Source: Gammaproteobacteria bacterium HGW-Gammaproteobacteria-4 (GTDB lineage: Bacteria > Pseudomonadota > Gammaproteobacteria > Xanthomonadales > Xanthomonadaceae). Taken from it: a stretch of DNA of 64,000 nt. The stretch covers positions 1-64,000 of the forward strand of contig PGZC01000008.1 of NCBI GenBank assembly GCA_002839995.1. Reading direction: 5' to 3'. The notes beneath the pieces were generated by a model. The model did no database searches and was not told the DNA's origin. It saw only the letters and a list, made by a program, of their open reading frames with translations. Position numbers and translations under genes: made by a program. Each line of letters begins with the position of its first letter. Position 1 is the first letter of the stretch. Of the stretch, positions 47,564-55,648 are shown in pieces.

Positions 47564-47746
47564 CCGGGACTCGGGACTGGGGACCCGGAAAAGCCAGAGC
47601 AACAATGCAGAGGCAAGAGCGGATGTCCGCAAAAGACGCGAAGGACGCAAAGAATGCAAATCAGGATATGGGCTTTGCTTTGCGAACTTTGCGTGTTTTG
47701 CGGACCATTTGCTTTTCCCGAGTCCCGAGTCCCGTATCCTGGCTTC
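47564..47746. repeat. Composite nested palindrome between the TPR-like gene and gspL
   Basis: The element begins 3 nt after a stop codon and ends 17 nt before gspL. Outer arms: CCGGGACTCGGGACTGG (47564-47580) against TCCCGAGTCCCGAGTCCCG (47716-47734). Inner arms: TGTCCGCAAAAGACGCGAAG and following (47623-) against TTTGCGTGTTTTGCGGACC (about 47689-47707). It is nearly the same as the element at 58593-58797. Confidence 0.88.
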
Positions 47747-47751
47747 ACTGC

Positions 47752-47757
47752 TAGAAT
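47752..47757 (+). promoter_or_regulatory. TAGAAT -10-like hexamer 6 nt before gspL
   Basis: The hexamer is separated by exactly 6 nt from the gspL ATG (47764), and there is no Shine-Dalgarno-like sequence in between. The same spacing is seen at tdk and algH. It lies directly after the composite repeat, so the repeat would be upstream of the transcription start. Confidence 0.4.
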
Positions 47758-47763
47758 CGACCC

Positions 47764-48900
47764 ATGTCCCGAATCCTGATCCGCATTGCGCCCGATGGCG
47801 AGTTGCGTTGGTTGTCCACGTCAGCCCCGATCCGCGTCCAGCGTGGGGTTCCGCCGCTTGCGCCGGATGACCGGTTGTGGGTGATTTTGCCGGCCGAGGA
47901 CGTGCTGTTGATGTCGGCGCCACGGGTTGCGCGTTCGCCGGCGCAGATGCAGCAGGCGTTACCGTACGCGATCGAGGACCAGCTTGCCGCCGCGATCGAA
48001 ACCCAGCACGTGGCGTGGGTGCCGGCTGCCAATCCCGAACAGGTATCGGTCGCGGTGGTTGCCCGCGAGCGGCTCGATGCACTGCTCGCTTCGTTGCGCG
48101 CGCGCGCGCTGGAACCCGACGTGTTGGTTCCCGAACCGCTGCTGCTGCCGTGGCAGGTTGGTGTGGCGACGGTGCTGGTCGAGCCTGGCCGGGCAGTGTT
48201 GCGCTATGGCGAGGCACGCGCCTTTGTCGGTCAGCCCGATGAACTGCTGATGTTCGCGGGCAGTGTCGATGCAGGGCTGGATGGTGTTCTGGTCGGTGCG
48301 CAGCAATCGCCATTGCCATTGCGCGCCACCCGGCGTGTGGACGATGCGCTGCTGGCGTACGCCGATGCGTTGCGCGGCGAGGCACCGCTGAATCTGTTGC
48401 AAGGCGACTATGCGCCGCGCCGTCGTGCCGGGCACACTCAGCGTGCCTGGTTGTTGGCTGCCGGGCTGGCCGTTGTTGGCTTGTTGCTGAGTTTCGCTCA
48501 CGGTCTGCTCGAACGCGCCCAACTGGCTTCGCTGGTGGATCGCCAGCGTGGCGAGATGGCGGATCTGTACCGCGCCGCGGTGCCCGGTGCGACCCGCGTG
48601 GTTGATGCCGAGCAGCAATTGCGCAGCGCCCTTGCCGCCACTGGACGCGGGCGCGGCGATGCCAGCCTGTCGCTGCTGGCGCAGGCGGCGCCGGGGCTGT
48701 CCACCGATTCGCGGATTCAACTCGACGCGCTGGAACTGCGCGATGACAGCCTGGAGCTGGTGGTCAGCGCGCCGGACGTGGCGGCGCTCGATGCCCTGCA
48801 GCAGCGGCTCGCGGTCGGCGCGGCGGTCGAGCTGACGGCTGCGACGCCCGGCAGCAAGGGTGTCGAAGGGCGTCTGCGCCTGAGCGGAGGCGGCCGATGA
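47764..48900 (+). CDS. gspL: Type II secretion system protein GspL
   Basis: A bitopic inner-membrane protein that links the cytoplasmic ATPase GspE to the periplasmic part of the type II secretion system. The 378-residue length and layout fit: cytoplasmic actin-like domain (1-225) with LPAEDVLLMSAPRVARSPAQMQQALPYAIEDQLA (core ALPYAIEDQL) and VAVVARERLDALLASL, one membrane helix near 228-248 (WLLAAGLAVVGLLLSFAHGLL), then a periplasmic ferredoxin-like domain. NLLQGDYAPRR just before the helix is typical. It overlaps gspM by 4 nt. GspE-K and GspD are not in this window. Confidence 0.88.
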   Translation: MSRILIRIAPDGELRWLSTSAPIRVQRGVPPLAPDDRLWVILPAEDVLLMSAPRVARSPAQMQQALPYAIEDQLAAAIETQHVAWVPAANPEQVSVAVVARERLDALLASLRARALEPDVLVPEPLLLPWQVGVATVLVEPGRAVLRYGEARAFVGQPDELLMFAGSVDAGLDGVLVGAQQSPLPLRATRRVDDALLAYADALRGEAPLNLLQGDYAPRRRAGHTQRAWLLAAGLAVVGLLLSFAHGLLERAQLASLVDRQRGEMADLYRAAVPGATRVVDAEQQLRSALAATGRGRGDASLSLLAQAAPGLSTDSRIQLDALELRDDSLELVVSAPDVAALDALQQRLAVGAAVELTAATPGSKGVEGRLRLSGGGR

Positions 48901-49376
48901 AGACGTGGTGGGCTGGGCTGGGTGCACGCGATCGCCGCATTTTGCAAATCGGTGCGGTACTGGCAACGCTGATGCTGCTATGGGCGCTGGCGTGGCAGCC
49001 GTTGTCGCGTGCGCGCGACAGCTTGCGGGCGCAGGCAATCGCCCAAGCCGAGGCATTGGCGTGGATGCGGCCCGCAGCACGGCAATTGGCCGCGGCCGGT
49101 GGTCTGGCGGGTGCGCCAAGCGCCGATGCGCGCTCGTTGCTGGCGCGGATCGATGCCGGTGCGCGCGAGGCCGGGCTGGGCGGCTCTCTGGTCAGTGTCG
49201 AACCGCAGGGCGCGAATCGGGTTCGCGCCACGTTGTCGGCCGCCGATTTCGATGTGCTGGCGCGTTGGTTGCAACAGGTTTCCGGCCAGGGTGTGGCGCT
49301 GGAGCAGTTGTCGGTGCAGCGCGCCAATGCCGGCCGCGTCGATGCGCGCGTGCTGCTGGCGGAGGCGGCGAAATGA
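48897..49376 (+). CDS. gspM: Type II secretion system protein GspM
   Basis: A 159-residue bitopic membrane protein that stabilises GspL in the inner-membrane platform. The GspM start WWAGLGARDRRILQIGAVLATLMLLWALAWQPL contains the conserved L..RDRR...GA motif and one helix (about 16-33). A short periplasmic domain ending in a VALEQLSVQRANAGRVDARVLL strand pair follows. It overlaps gspL and gspN by 4 nt on each side. Confidence 0.87.
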   Translation: MKTWWAGLGARDRRILQIGAVLATLMLLWALAWQPLSRARDSLRAQAIAQAEALAWMRPAARQLAAAGGLAGAPSADARSLLARIDAGAREAGLGGSLVSVEPQGANRVRATLSAADFDVLARWLQQVSGQGVALEQLSVQRANAGRVDARVLLAEAAK

Positions 49377-50125
49377 TCCGGCGCGTGTTTTTGGTGTTGC
49401 TCGCGCTACTGCTGGTAGCGGTCGCGACGCTGGCGTTCGCGCCGGCGCAGATGCTGGTCAACGCGATCCAGGCACGCGTGCCCGACCTGTATTTGTCGTC
49501 GGTGGCGGGCAGTATCTGGCGTGGCGGGGTGGGCGAGGTGGTCTATCGCGGACGCGCACTGGGTGGCTTGCGTTGGCGGTTGTATCCCTCGGCCCTGTTC
49601 AGCCTTCGTCTGCGTGCCGATGTCGAGGCGCATGGCGATTGGGGCAGTGCCGAGGGCCAGATATGGCGCTCATTCTCTGCGCTCGGCGTGAGCGAGCTGC
49701 GCAGCGAGCTGCCTGCGTATTACCTTGCCGGCGTTTTTGCCGTGCCCGAGCTGCGGCCGCTGGGCCATATCCGTGTCGATATCCATGCCGCGCAGTTGCG
49801 CGATCGCATGTTGGTCGTGCTCGATGGCGATGCGGTGTGGGCGGATGCGGCGGTGGCTGGTCTGGCCAGCGCCGATCTGGGTACCTTGCGTGGTCGTCTC
49901 ACGCTGGATGCGCCGAATGCAGCCAGTCTGGTGCTCGACGACGATGGCGGCCCACTCGATGTCGATGGACAACTGTGGTTGTCGCCGCTGGGCTATTCCG
50001 GCGAAGTACGAATGACTGCGCGCGACCCCGCGTTGTTGCCGGTGCTGGAATGGATGGGCAAGCCCAAGGCGTCGGGTGAGCGCGAATTGCGTCTGCAGGG
50101 GCTTTGGTATGGTGCCCGGCAATGA
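49373..50125 (+). CDS. gspN: Type II secretion system protein GspN
   Basis: A 250-residue inner-membrane-anchored protein found in only some type II systems (XpsN in Xanthomonas). It has an N-terminal helix (VFLVLLALLLVAVATLAFAPAQML, about 5-28), then a beta-rich region with the GspN opening VPDLYLSSVAGSIWRGGVGEVVYRG and a repeat of LGGLRWRLYPSALFSLRL type. It overlaps gspM by 4 nt and nudE by 4 nt (ATGA), so the L-M-N trio and nudE probably share a transcript. Confidence 0.86.
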   Translation: MIRRVFLVLLALLLVAVATLAFAPAQMLVNAIQARVPDLYLSSVAGSIWRGGVGEVVYRGRALGGLRWRLYPSALFSLRLRADVEAHGDWGSAEGQIWRSFSALGVSELRSELPAYYLAGVFAVPELRPLGHIRVDIHAAQLRDRMLVVLDGDAVWADAAVAGLASADLGTLRGRLTLDAPNAASLVLDDDGGPLDVDGQLWLSPLGYSGEVRMTARDPALLPVLEWMGKPKASGERELRLQGLWYGARQ

Positions 50126-50679
50126 CCCCGCGCATACCGATCATCCATGGCATCACCGAACGCGGCGACGGTCGCGAGGAACTGGATCTCGAATTCAGCA
50201 ATGGCGAGCGGCGTCTTTACCGGCGTCAGCGCGCGCGCGGCAATGGCGCGGTGGTGATGGTCGCGATTTCCGAACCCGGCGTCGTATTGCTTACCCGTGA
50301 ATATGCCTGTGGCCTGCATCGCTACGAGCTGGGTCTGCCGCGCGGACGCATCGATGACGGCGAGACGCCGTTGCAGGCGGCCAACCGCGAGCTCAAGGAG
50401 GAGGTCGGGTTTGGCGCTCGCCGGTTGCAGGTGCTGCGAACCCTGTCGCTGGTGCCGAGCTACATGGATCACGTCACGCACCTGGTGCTGGCACAGGACC
50501 TGTACCCCGAACGCCTGCCAGGCGACGAGCCCGAGCAACTTGAAGTGTTGCCGTGGCGTCTGGACGCGCTCGATCAACTGATGTTGCGCGACGAGTGCTC
50601 GGAGGGCCGCGCACTGGCGGCGTTGTTTATCGCGCGCGAATGGTTGGCGCGCAACCCGGATGGAATCACCGATGTCTGA
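50122..50679 (+). CDS. nudE: ADP compounds hydrolase NudE (Nudix)
   Basis: A 185-residue Nudix hydrolase that cleaves ADP-ribose, NADH and diadenosine polyphosphates. The Nudix box is complete at about 75-97: GRIDDGETPLQAANRELKEEVGF. The N-terminal ELDLEFSNGERRLYRR and the segment SLVPSYMDHVTHLVLAQDLYPERLPGDEPE match NudE. ATG at 50122 overlaps the gspN stop. Its stop lies inside the start of cysQ; nudE-cysQ is a conserved pair in gammaproteobacteria. Confidence 0.92.
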   Translation: MTPRIPIIHGITERGDGREELDLEFSNGERRLYRRQRARGNGAVVMVAISEPGVVLLTREYACGLHRYELGLPRGRIDDGETPLQAANRELKEEVGFGARRLQVLRTLSLVPSYMDHVTHLVLAQDLYPERLPGDEPEQLEVLPWRLDALDQLMLRDECSEGRALAALFIAREWLARNPDGITDV

Positions 50680-51463
50680 GTCGTATGTTGCACCGTGCAT
50701 CGCGCTTGCGCGTAGCGCTGGCGCCGCGATCATGGCGGTGTATGCGCGCGACTTTGCGGTTGAAGCCAAAGCTGACGCGTCACCGCTGACCGAAGCCGAC
50801 ATGGCGGCGCATCGGCTGATCGTCGCGGGGTTGCAGGCGCTCGATCCCGATGTCCCGGTGCTCTCGGAAGAGTCTGCCGCGATCGACTGGGAGGTGCGAA
50901 AGCGCTGGCGCCGTTACTGGCTGGTCGATCCGTTGGACGGCACCCGCGAGTTCGTCAAGCGCAATGGCGAGTTCACCGTCAACATTGCCCTGATCGATGG
51001 CGATGCGCCGATATTCGGCGTGGTGTACGCGCCAGCGCTGGACGAGTTGGCTTACGCATCATGCGCTCACGGTGCATTCCTGCGCTTGGGCGACAAGGAC
51101 ATCGCGATCAATTGCCGGCGGCCGGCGACAGCGCCATTGCGCGTAGCGGCCAGTCGCTCGCATCTGGACGAACGCACCCGGGCGGTCCTGGCACGCATGG
51201 GCGAAGTGGAGCGTTTTGGGCTGGGCTCATCACTCAAGTTCTTGCGCATCGCGCAGGGCCGAGCGGACGTCTATCCGCGCTTTGGCCCGACCAGCGAATG
51301 GGACACCGCCGCCGCGCAGTGCGTGCTGGAAGCGGCCGGCGGCGTGGTGCTGGGCATGAACGGCGAACCGCTGCGTTACAACCAAAAGGACTCGTTGCTC
51401 AATTCCGATTTCATTGCGCTCGGCGACGCGGATTTGCCGTGGCGGGGATGGTTGCATGACTGA
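50672..51463 (+). CDS. cysQ: 3'(2'),5'-bisphosphate nucleotidase CysQ
   Basis: A Mg2+-dependent, lithium-sensitive phosphatase of the inositol monophosphatase superfamily. It removes 3'-phosphoadenosine 5'-phosphate produced during sulphate assimilation. The 263-residue protein shows SPLTEADMAAHRLI, VLSEES, the metal motif WLVDPLDGTREFVKRNGEFTVNIALI (DPLDGT) and GPTSEWDTAAAQCVLEAAGG (WDTAA). ATG at 50672 is preferred over another ATG four codons upstream. The 3' end overlaps mazG by 8 nt. Confidence 0.93.
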   Translation: MSESYVAPCIALARSAGAAIMAVYARDFAVEAKADASPLTEADMAAHRLIVAGLQALDPDVPVLSEESAAIDWEVRKRWRRYWLVDPLDGTREFVKRNGEFTVNIALIDGDAPIFGVVYAPALDELAYASCAHGAFLRLGDKDIAINCRRPATAPLRVAASRSHLDERTRAVLARMGEVERFGLGSSLKFLRIAQGRADVYPRFGPTSEWDTAAAQCVLEAAGGVVLGMNGEPLRYNQKDSLLNSDFIALGDADLPWRGWLHD

Positions 51464-52256
51464 GCACAGCGAAGGTATCGAGCGCTTGCTGGTAATCATG
51501 GCGCGGCTGCGCGACCCCGAGCGTGGTTGCCCGTGGGACGTGGCGCAGGACTTCGCCAGCATCGCACCGTACACCATCGAGGAGGCGTACGAGGTTGCCG
51601 ACGCGATCGATCGTGGCGACTTCGACGACCTGCGCGACGAGCTGGGCGACTTGCTGCTGCAAGTGGTGTTTCATGCGCAGATGGCGCAGGAGCAGGGTCG
51701 TTTCGATTTCAGCGATGTCGCCGCCGCAATCTGCGACAAGATGGAGCGGCGGCACCCGCACGTGTTCGGCGATGTGGTGATCGCCGATGAACAGGCGCAG
51801 AGCGTCGCCTGGGAGCAGCACAAACGTGCGGAGCGCGCGGGCACAAACGACAACAGCGCACTGGCCGGCATCGCCCGCGGCCTGCCGGAATGGCAACGCG
51901 CCACCAAGTTGCAAAAGCGCGCGGCGACGGTAGGCTTCGACTGGCCCGACGTCGAGCCGGTGCTGGAGAAACTGCACGAGGAAATCGATGAAGTGCGGGC
52001 AGAGTTCGCCAAGGGCACGGGTCATGATGCGCTCGAAGACGAGATCGGCGATGTGCTGTTCGTGTGCGTGAATCTTGCCCGCCATGCCAAGGTCGATTTC
52101 GGCAATGCCCTGCGCCGCGCCAATGCCAAGTTCGAGCGCCGCTTTCGCCGCATGGAAGCGTTCGCGGCGGCCGATGCGGTGGCATTGGCCGATCTCGACC
52201 TGGCGCAGCAGGATGCGTATTGGGATCGGGCCAAGGCTGAAGAAAAGCAGCGTTAG
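51456..52256 (+). CDS. mazG: Nucleoside triphosphate pyrophosphohydrolase MazG
   Basis: Hydrolyses (d)NTPs to monophosphates and, in E. coli, lowers (p)ppGpp during starvation. The 266-residue form has two MazG helical domains. The first has the metal motif EEAYEVADAIDRGDFDDLRDELGDLLLQVVFHA near 33-66 (EE...E, ELGD); the second has EEIDEVRAEFAKG and LEDEIGDVLFVCVNLARH near 170-215. C-terminal KFERRFRRMEAF is typical. ATG at 51456 overlaps cysQ. A GC-rich hairpin 42 nt after the stop may end the operon. Confidence 0.93.
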   Translation: MTEHSEGIERLLVIMARLRDPERGCPWDVAQDFASIAPYTIEEAYEVADAIDRGDFDDLRDELGDLLLQVVFHAQMAQEQGRFDFSDVAAAICDKMERRHPHVFGDVVIADEQAQSVAWEQHKRAERAGTNDNSALAGIARGLPEWQRATKLQKRAATVGFDWPDVEPVLEKLHEEIDEVRAEFAKGTGHDALEDEIGDVLFVCVNLARHAKVDFGNALRRANAKFERRFRRMEAFAAADAVALADLDLAQQDAYWDRAKAEEKQR

Positions 52257-52297
52257 GCTCAATACGGTTGGTTTGGACGACAAACCATCAGAACGAC

Positions 52298-52317
52298 ACC
52301 CCAGCGCATGCTGGGGT
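52298..52317 (+). terminator. Possible terminator after mazG
   Basis: ACCCCAGC (52298-52305) and GCTGGGGT (52310-52317) form an 8-bp GC-rich stem with a 4-nt loop. CCATTTTGACTTTTCTT follows, which is only moderately U-rich. It could end the nudE-cysQ-mazG transcript. The following 52340-52390 stretch (GGCGGATCCCGGCTTTCGCTGGAATGACG) looks like another short dispersed repeat and has no gene. Confidence 0.5.
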
Positions 52318-52456
52318 CCATTTTGACTTTTCTTCACGAATCATGAGCTGGCGGATCCCGGCTTTCGCTGGAATGACGTCGTGAGGCGTCGTTGCGGCAG
52401 TGCGACTTGAGCACCCGCTGATGAGGGTGCAAACTGACTCACGGGAGGGTCGCAAC

Positions 52457-52765
52457 ATGTCCGAAAAAATCAAGAACTTCAGCGAGTTTTACGCGTACTA
52501 CCTGACCGAGCACAGCAACCGCACCTGCCGCCGCCTGCATTACGCGGGCAGCGCGCTGGTGCTCGGCGTGCTTGCTGCCGTCATCATGGGGCGCCTGCCA
52601 CCGATCTGGTTGTTCAGCATTCCGGTGATCGGCTACGGTTTTGCCTGGGTGGGGCACTTCGTGTTCGAAAAAAACCGGCCGGCGACCTTTACCTACCCGC
52701 TGTGGTCGCTGATGGGCGACTGGGTGATGTTCAAGGACATGCTGGTTGGGCGCATCCGGTTTTAG
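52457..52765 (+). CDS. Mpo1-like (DUF962) membrane protein
   Basis: A 102-residue protein of the Mpo1/YGL010w (DUF962) family. Yeast Mpo1 is a dioxygenase for 2-hydroxy fatty acids. Visible are FSEFYAYYLTEHSNRTCRRLHYAGS with the family H...N...R..H pattern, two hydrophobic stretches (LVLGVLAAVIMG; LFSIPVIGYGFAWVGHFVFEKNRPATF) and the closing PLWSLMGDWVMFKDML. The histidines of EHSN, RLHY and GHF are the expected metal-binding positions. A GGGAGG sequence precedes the ATG. The role in this bacterium is not known. Confidence 0.88.
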   Translation: MSEKIKNFSEFYAYYLTEHSNRTCRRLHYAGSALVLGVLAAVIMGRLPPIWLFSIPVIGYGFAWVGHFVFEKNRPATFTYPLWSLMGDWVMFKDMLVGRIRF

Positions 52766-52778
52766 GGGAACCCCGACT

Positions 52779-53086
52779 GTCGCCCACAGGGTGGGCTCCT
52801 ACAAAGCGCGGTGATCCACCCGTCCTCCGCTCGGACGGTCGCCCACAGGGTGGGCTCCTACAAAAACGCGGTGATCCACCCGTCCTCCGCTCGGACGGTC
52901 GCCCACAGGGTGGGCTCCTACAAAAGCGCGGTGATCCATCCATCCTCCGCTCGGGCGGTCGCCCACAGGGTGGGCTCCTACAAAAGCGCGGTGATCCACC
53001 CGTCCTCCGCTCGGACGGTCGCCCACAGGGTGGGCTCCTACAATGTGCCCTGACGCGCCCCTGTAGGAGCCCACCCTGTGGGCGAC
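52779..53086. repeat. REP array: five direct units with ~60-bp period plus one inverted unit
   Basis: Units start at 52779, 52838, 52898, 52958 and 53018, each beginning GTCGCCCACAGGG and continuing TGGGCTCCTACA. The ~35-nt stretches between them are also repeated (GCGGTGATCCACCCGTCCTC, then CGCTCGGACG), with single-base differences, so the true unit is ~60 bp. A sixth unit is inverted at 53062-53086. The block lies between the Mpo1-like gene and the end of the convergent acyl-CoA dehydrogenase gene. The spacers are not unique, so it is not a CRISPR. Confidence 0.95.
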
Positions 53087-53169
53087 GGTGCGCAGCGAAG
53101 CAGGAGCAAAGCAGGCGCGCTTGCAACGCCTTCGACAGGTCTCCGTCGTATCGTGCGGCGTGTTGTGTC

Positions 53170-54372
53170 TTATGCGCCGGCCTTCAGCATTGAACGCGCC
53201 AATGCGGTCAGATGCACTTCGTCGGGGCCGTCGGCGATGCGCAGCGAGCGGGCGCCGGCGTACGCGCGCGCGAGAAAACGATCCTGCGCCAGACCGGCGC
53301 CGCCGTGCATCTGGATGGCGCGGTCGATCACCGCACAGGCCATGCGCGGGGCGACGATCTTGATCATGCCGATCAGGTCCTTGGCACCCCGATTGCCGAC
53401 CCGATCCAGTTCGGCAGCGGCATGCAGGGTGAGCAGCCGCGCCTGTTCGATTTCGCAGCGCGACAGCGCGATCGCCTCCTGCGCCATGCCGTGACCACCC
53501 AGCGGCCGGCCGAACGCGACTCGGTTGCGCGCGCGTTCGAGCATCATTTCCAGCGCGCGCTGCGCCAGGCCGATCAAGCGCATGCAGTGGTGGATGCGAC
53601 CCGGGCCGAGCCGCGCCTGGGCGATGGCAAAACCCGAGCCCGGCGTTCCGATCAGGTTGCCGGCGGGCACACGTACGTGCTCGAACGCCAGTTCGACATG
53701 GCCATAGGGCGCATCGTCGTAGCCGAACACGGTAAGCGGCCGTACTACCCGCAAGCCGGGCGTATCCATCGGCACCAATACCATCGAATGGCGGCTGTGG
53801 CGTTCGTTTTCGGGATTGCTGACACCCATCACGATCAGGATGCCGCAGCGCGGATCGCCAGCGCCCGTGGTCCACCATTTGCGACCATCGAGCACCAGAT
53901 CATCGCCCTCGCGGCGGATGCTCAGCGCGATGTTGGTGGCATCCGACGACGCCACGTCCGGCTCGGTCATGGCGAAACCGGAGCGGATCTCGCCCGCCAG
54001 CAACGGTTCGAGCCAGCGCGATTTTTGCTCGGCATTGCCGAACAGATGCAGTACTTCCATGTTGCCGGTGTCCGGAGCGTTGCAGTTGAACAGCTCCGGC
54101 GCGATCAGCGAGCGGCCCATCAATTCCGCCAGCGGCGCATAGGCGCGATTGCTCAGGCCGGCGCCGTGCGCGGCATCGGGCAGGAACAGGTTCCACAGGC
54201 CTTCGCTGCGCGCGCGGGTCTTGAGTTCCTCGATCAATGGGCAGATCTGCCAGCGTTTGGCGGTGTCGCCATCCCAGGCTTCGATTACCGCCTCGGCGGG
54301 GTAGACGTGGGTCTGCATGAAGGCGTTGACCCGCTGTTGCAGATCCTGTGCGCGTTCGATTTCGCTGCTCAT
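53170..54372 (-). CDS. Acyl-CoA dehydrogenase (ACAD10/11-like)
   Basis: A 400-residue FAD flavoprotein that introduces the alpha-beta double bond into acyl-CoA. The N-terminal block NAFMQTHVYPAE...RWQICPLIEELKTRARSEGLWNLFLPD (core PLIEELKTRAR) and CNAPDTGNMEVLHLFGNAEQKSRWLEPLLAGEIRSGFAMTEPDVASSDATNI (core FAMTEPDVASSDATN) match the ACAD10/11-like subfamily, whose known members prefer long or 4-hydroxy acyl chains. GRPLGGHGMAQE and QMHGGAGLAQD are FAD-interaction segments near the C-terminus. ATG at 54372 gives the usual start. It lies downstream of the histidine phosphatase gene with 16 nt between. The substrate is not predictable. Confidence 0.88.
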   Translation of the reverse strand: MSSEIERAQDLQQRVNAFMQTHVYPAEAVIEAWDGDTAKRWQICPLIEELKTRARSEGLWNLFLPDAAHGAGLSNRAYAPLAELMGRSLIAPELFNCNAPDTGNMEVLHLFGNAEQKSRWLEPLLAGEIRSGFAMTEPDVASSDATNIALSIRREGDDLVLDGRKWWTTGAGDPRCGILIVMGVSNPENERHSRHSMVLVPMDTPGLRVVRPLTVFGYDDAPYGHVELAFEHVRVPAGNLIGTPGSGFAIAQARLGPGRIHHCMRLIGLAQRALEMMLERARNRVAFGRPLGGHGMAQEAIALSRCEIEQARLLTLHAAAELDRVGNRGAKDLIGMIKIVAPRMACAVIDRAIQMHGGAGLAQDRFLARAYAGARSLRIADGPDEVHLTALARSMLKAGA

Positions 54373-54388
54373 GCCGATCTCCACGTTG

Positions 54389-55081
54389 CTAGAAATAAGT
54401 CCACAGCTCGCGCACATCGGCCAGATGCGGCAGCGCATTCCAACTGCCCATGCGCAGCCCATCGGGCAGTGCGTGGAACTCGCACAGTGCGCTGTTGCGC
54501 AACGACAGGTTCAGTTCGATCGCGCGCTCATCGGCAGCGCCGAGCGCCTGTTGCGCCAACTGCGAAATCACGCCGCCCGACGATACCACCAGCACATCGT
54601 GAGCGGCACACTGCTCGCCCAGCCTGGCAAAGGCGCGCTGCGTACGCTGGCGGAACGCCGCCCATGATTCGGTGCGCGTATCGAGTGTCCCGGCGATCCA
54701 CGCGCGCAACGCCGTCTGCAACAGCGCAAACACTTCGCGCGGCGTCCCGCTCATGCCGCCGCCGGTGGCGTGGATGGTTGGGTGTTCGGGCTGTGCGGCG
54801 ATGAACGCCGCGATGATTGCGCGATGGTCGAATTCGTTCAGGTCGGCATCGATCTGCGGTGCGGGCAAGCGGATTCCACTGCTGCGATAGGGCTCGGTCA
54901 GGCCTTCATAGGTCTCGCGGTGCCGCCGCATGTCGCCGCACACGATCGCGGCAAAGCGCATGTCGTGACCAGCCAGCCACGCGCCAAGACGGCGCGATTG
55001 CTCGTGCCCATTGCCTGAAAGTTTGTCGTAATCGGCACTGCCGAACGAAGCCTGTCCATGGCGAACCGCCAGCAGTGTCAT
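54389..55081 (-). CDS. Histidine phosphatase family protein
   Basis: A 230-residue protein of the phosphoglycerate mutase-like (histidine phosphatase) superfamily. The catalytic RHG motif is VRHGQASFGSADYDKLS near residues 7-23, so the phosphohistidine is H8. IVCGDMRRHRETYEGL supplies the second Arg, and VLVVSSGGVISQLAQ stands at the position of the second catalytic His, which here is not obvious (SGG replaces the common SHG). The substrate is unknown. It is transcribed ahead of the acyl-CoA dehydrogenase and probably with it. Confidence 0.82.
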   Translation of the reverse strand: MTLLAVRHGQASFGSADYDKLSGNGHEQSRRLGAWLAGHDMRFAAIVCGDMRRHRETYEGLTEPYRSSGIRLPAPQIDADLNEFDHRAIIAAFIAAQPEHPTIHATGGGMSGTPREVFALLQTALRAWIAGTLDTRTESWAAFRQRTQRAFARLGEQCAAHDVLVVSSGGVISQLAQQALGAADERAIELNLSLRNSALCEFHALPDGLRMGSWNALPHLADVRELWTYF

Positions 55082-55093
55082 TGCGCCTCCGCT

Positions 55094-55555
55094 TCAGCGC
55101 GATACGAAGAACTGCTGCTGGAACGTTGCGCGCAGCGGGCTTCCGGCACCCTCGGTGGCGATGGTAATGTCAAAGGTCAAGGTTTCCTTGTCGGCAATCT
55201 TGGTTTCGCCAAGATAATAAACGGCGTCGCCCTCGCGCACTTCGCGCATGCGCAGTTCCTGGCGCTGGCCGTTGAGGTTGGTGGCCGCAGCGGTAACTAC
55301 GGCTGGCACTGCCTTGTCTTCGCCAGGCACACCCTTGCGAACCGCGACATTGAGTAGCGCGCGGCTTGCCGAGCGGGTGATGCCGTACTGATGCGCCACT
55401 TCGGCGCTGATATCGGTGGTCGCCAATGCGTTGTAATGCACGGTGACATCGCCGGTCTGGATCATGTTCTGTTGTTGCGCATTGGCACCCGGCACCAATG
55501 CGATGCCCAGCAACGATACGGCGGCGATGCGAACGAAACGTTGGATCAGGCGCAT
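55094..55555 (-). CDS. DUF4426 domain-containing secreted protein
   Basis: A 153-residue protein with a signal peptide (FVRIAAVSLLGIALVPGANAQ, cleavage near residue 27). The DUF4426 domain follows: GDVTVHYNALATTDISAEVAHQYGITRSASRALLNVAVRK near 35-74 (VHYNA...YGI-RS-), then NLNGQRQELRMREVREGDAVYYLGE. The family is periplasmic and of unknown function. It is commonly found near proC and metabolic genes in gammaproteobacteria, as here. Confidence 0.88.
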   Translation of the reverse strand: MRLIQRFVRIAAVSLLGIALVPGANAQQQNMIQTGDVTVHYNALATTDISAEVAHQYGITRSASRALLNVAVRKGVPGEDKAVPAVVTAAATNLNGQRQELRMREVREGDAVYYLGETKIADKETLTFDITIATEGAGSPLRATFQQQFFVSR

Positions 55556-55648
55556 GGTTTGGTTCCTCCTGGGGGCGGATTCGTACGCGGTGGTGTCCGC
55601 ATCATCGCGCTGGCGCGTGCTGCTGTCACCTGTCCGATGGCGATTCGT

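Noticed and set aside
52779-53086. CRISPR-like array of ~25-nt repeats with ~35-nt spacers
   Set aside because: The spacers are nearly identical to each other, the repeat is the genome-dispersed REP unit, one unit is inverted, and no cas gene is present.
52702-53193. Frame coding a repeat protein with unit CRSPPCGRPQGGLLQ-like sequence
   Set aside because: This is translation of the REP array; such repeat-peptide frames appear wherever the REP occurs, on both strands.
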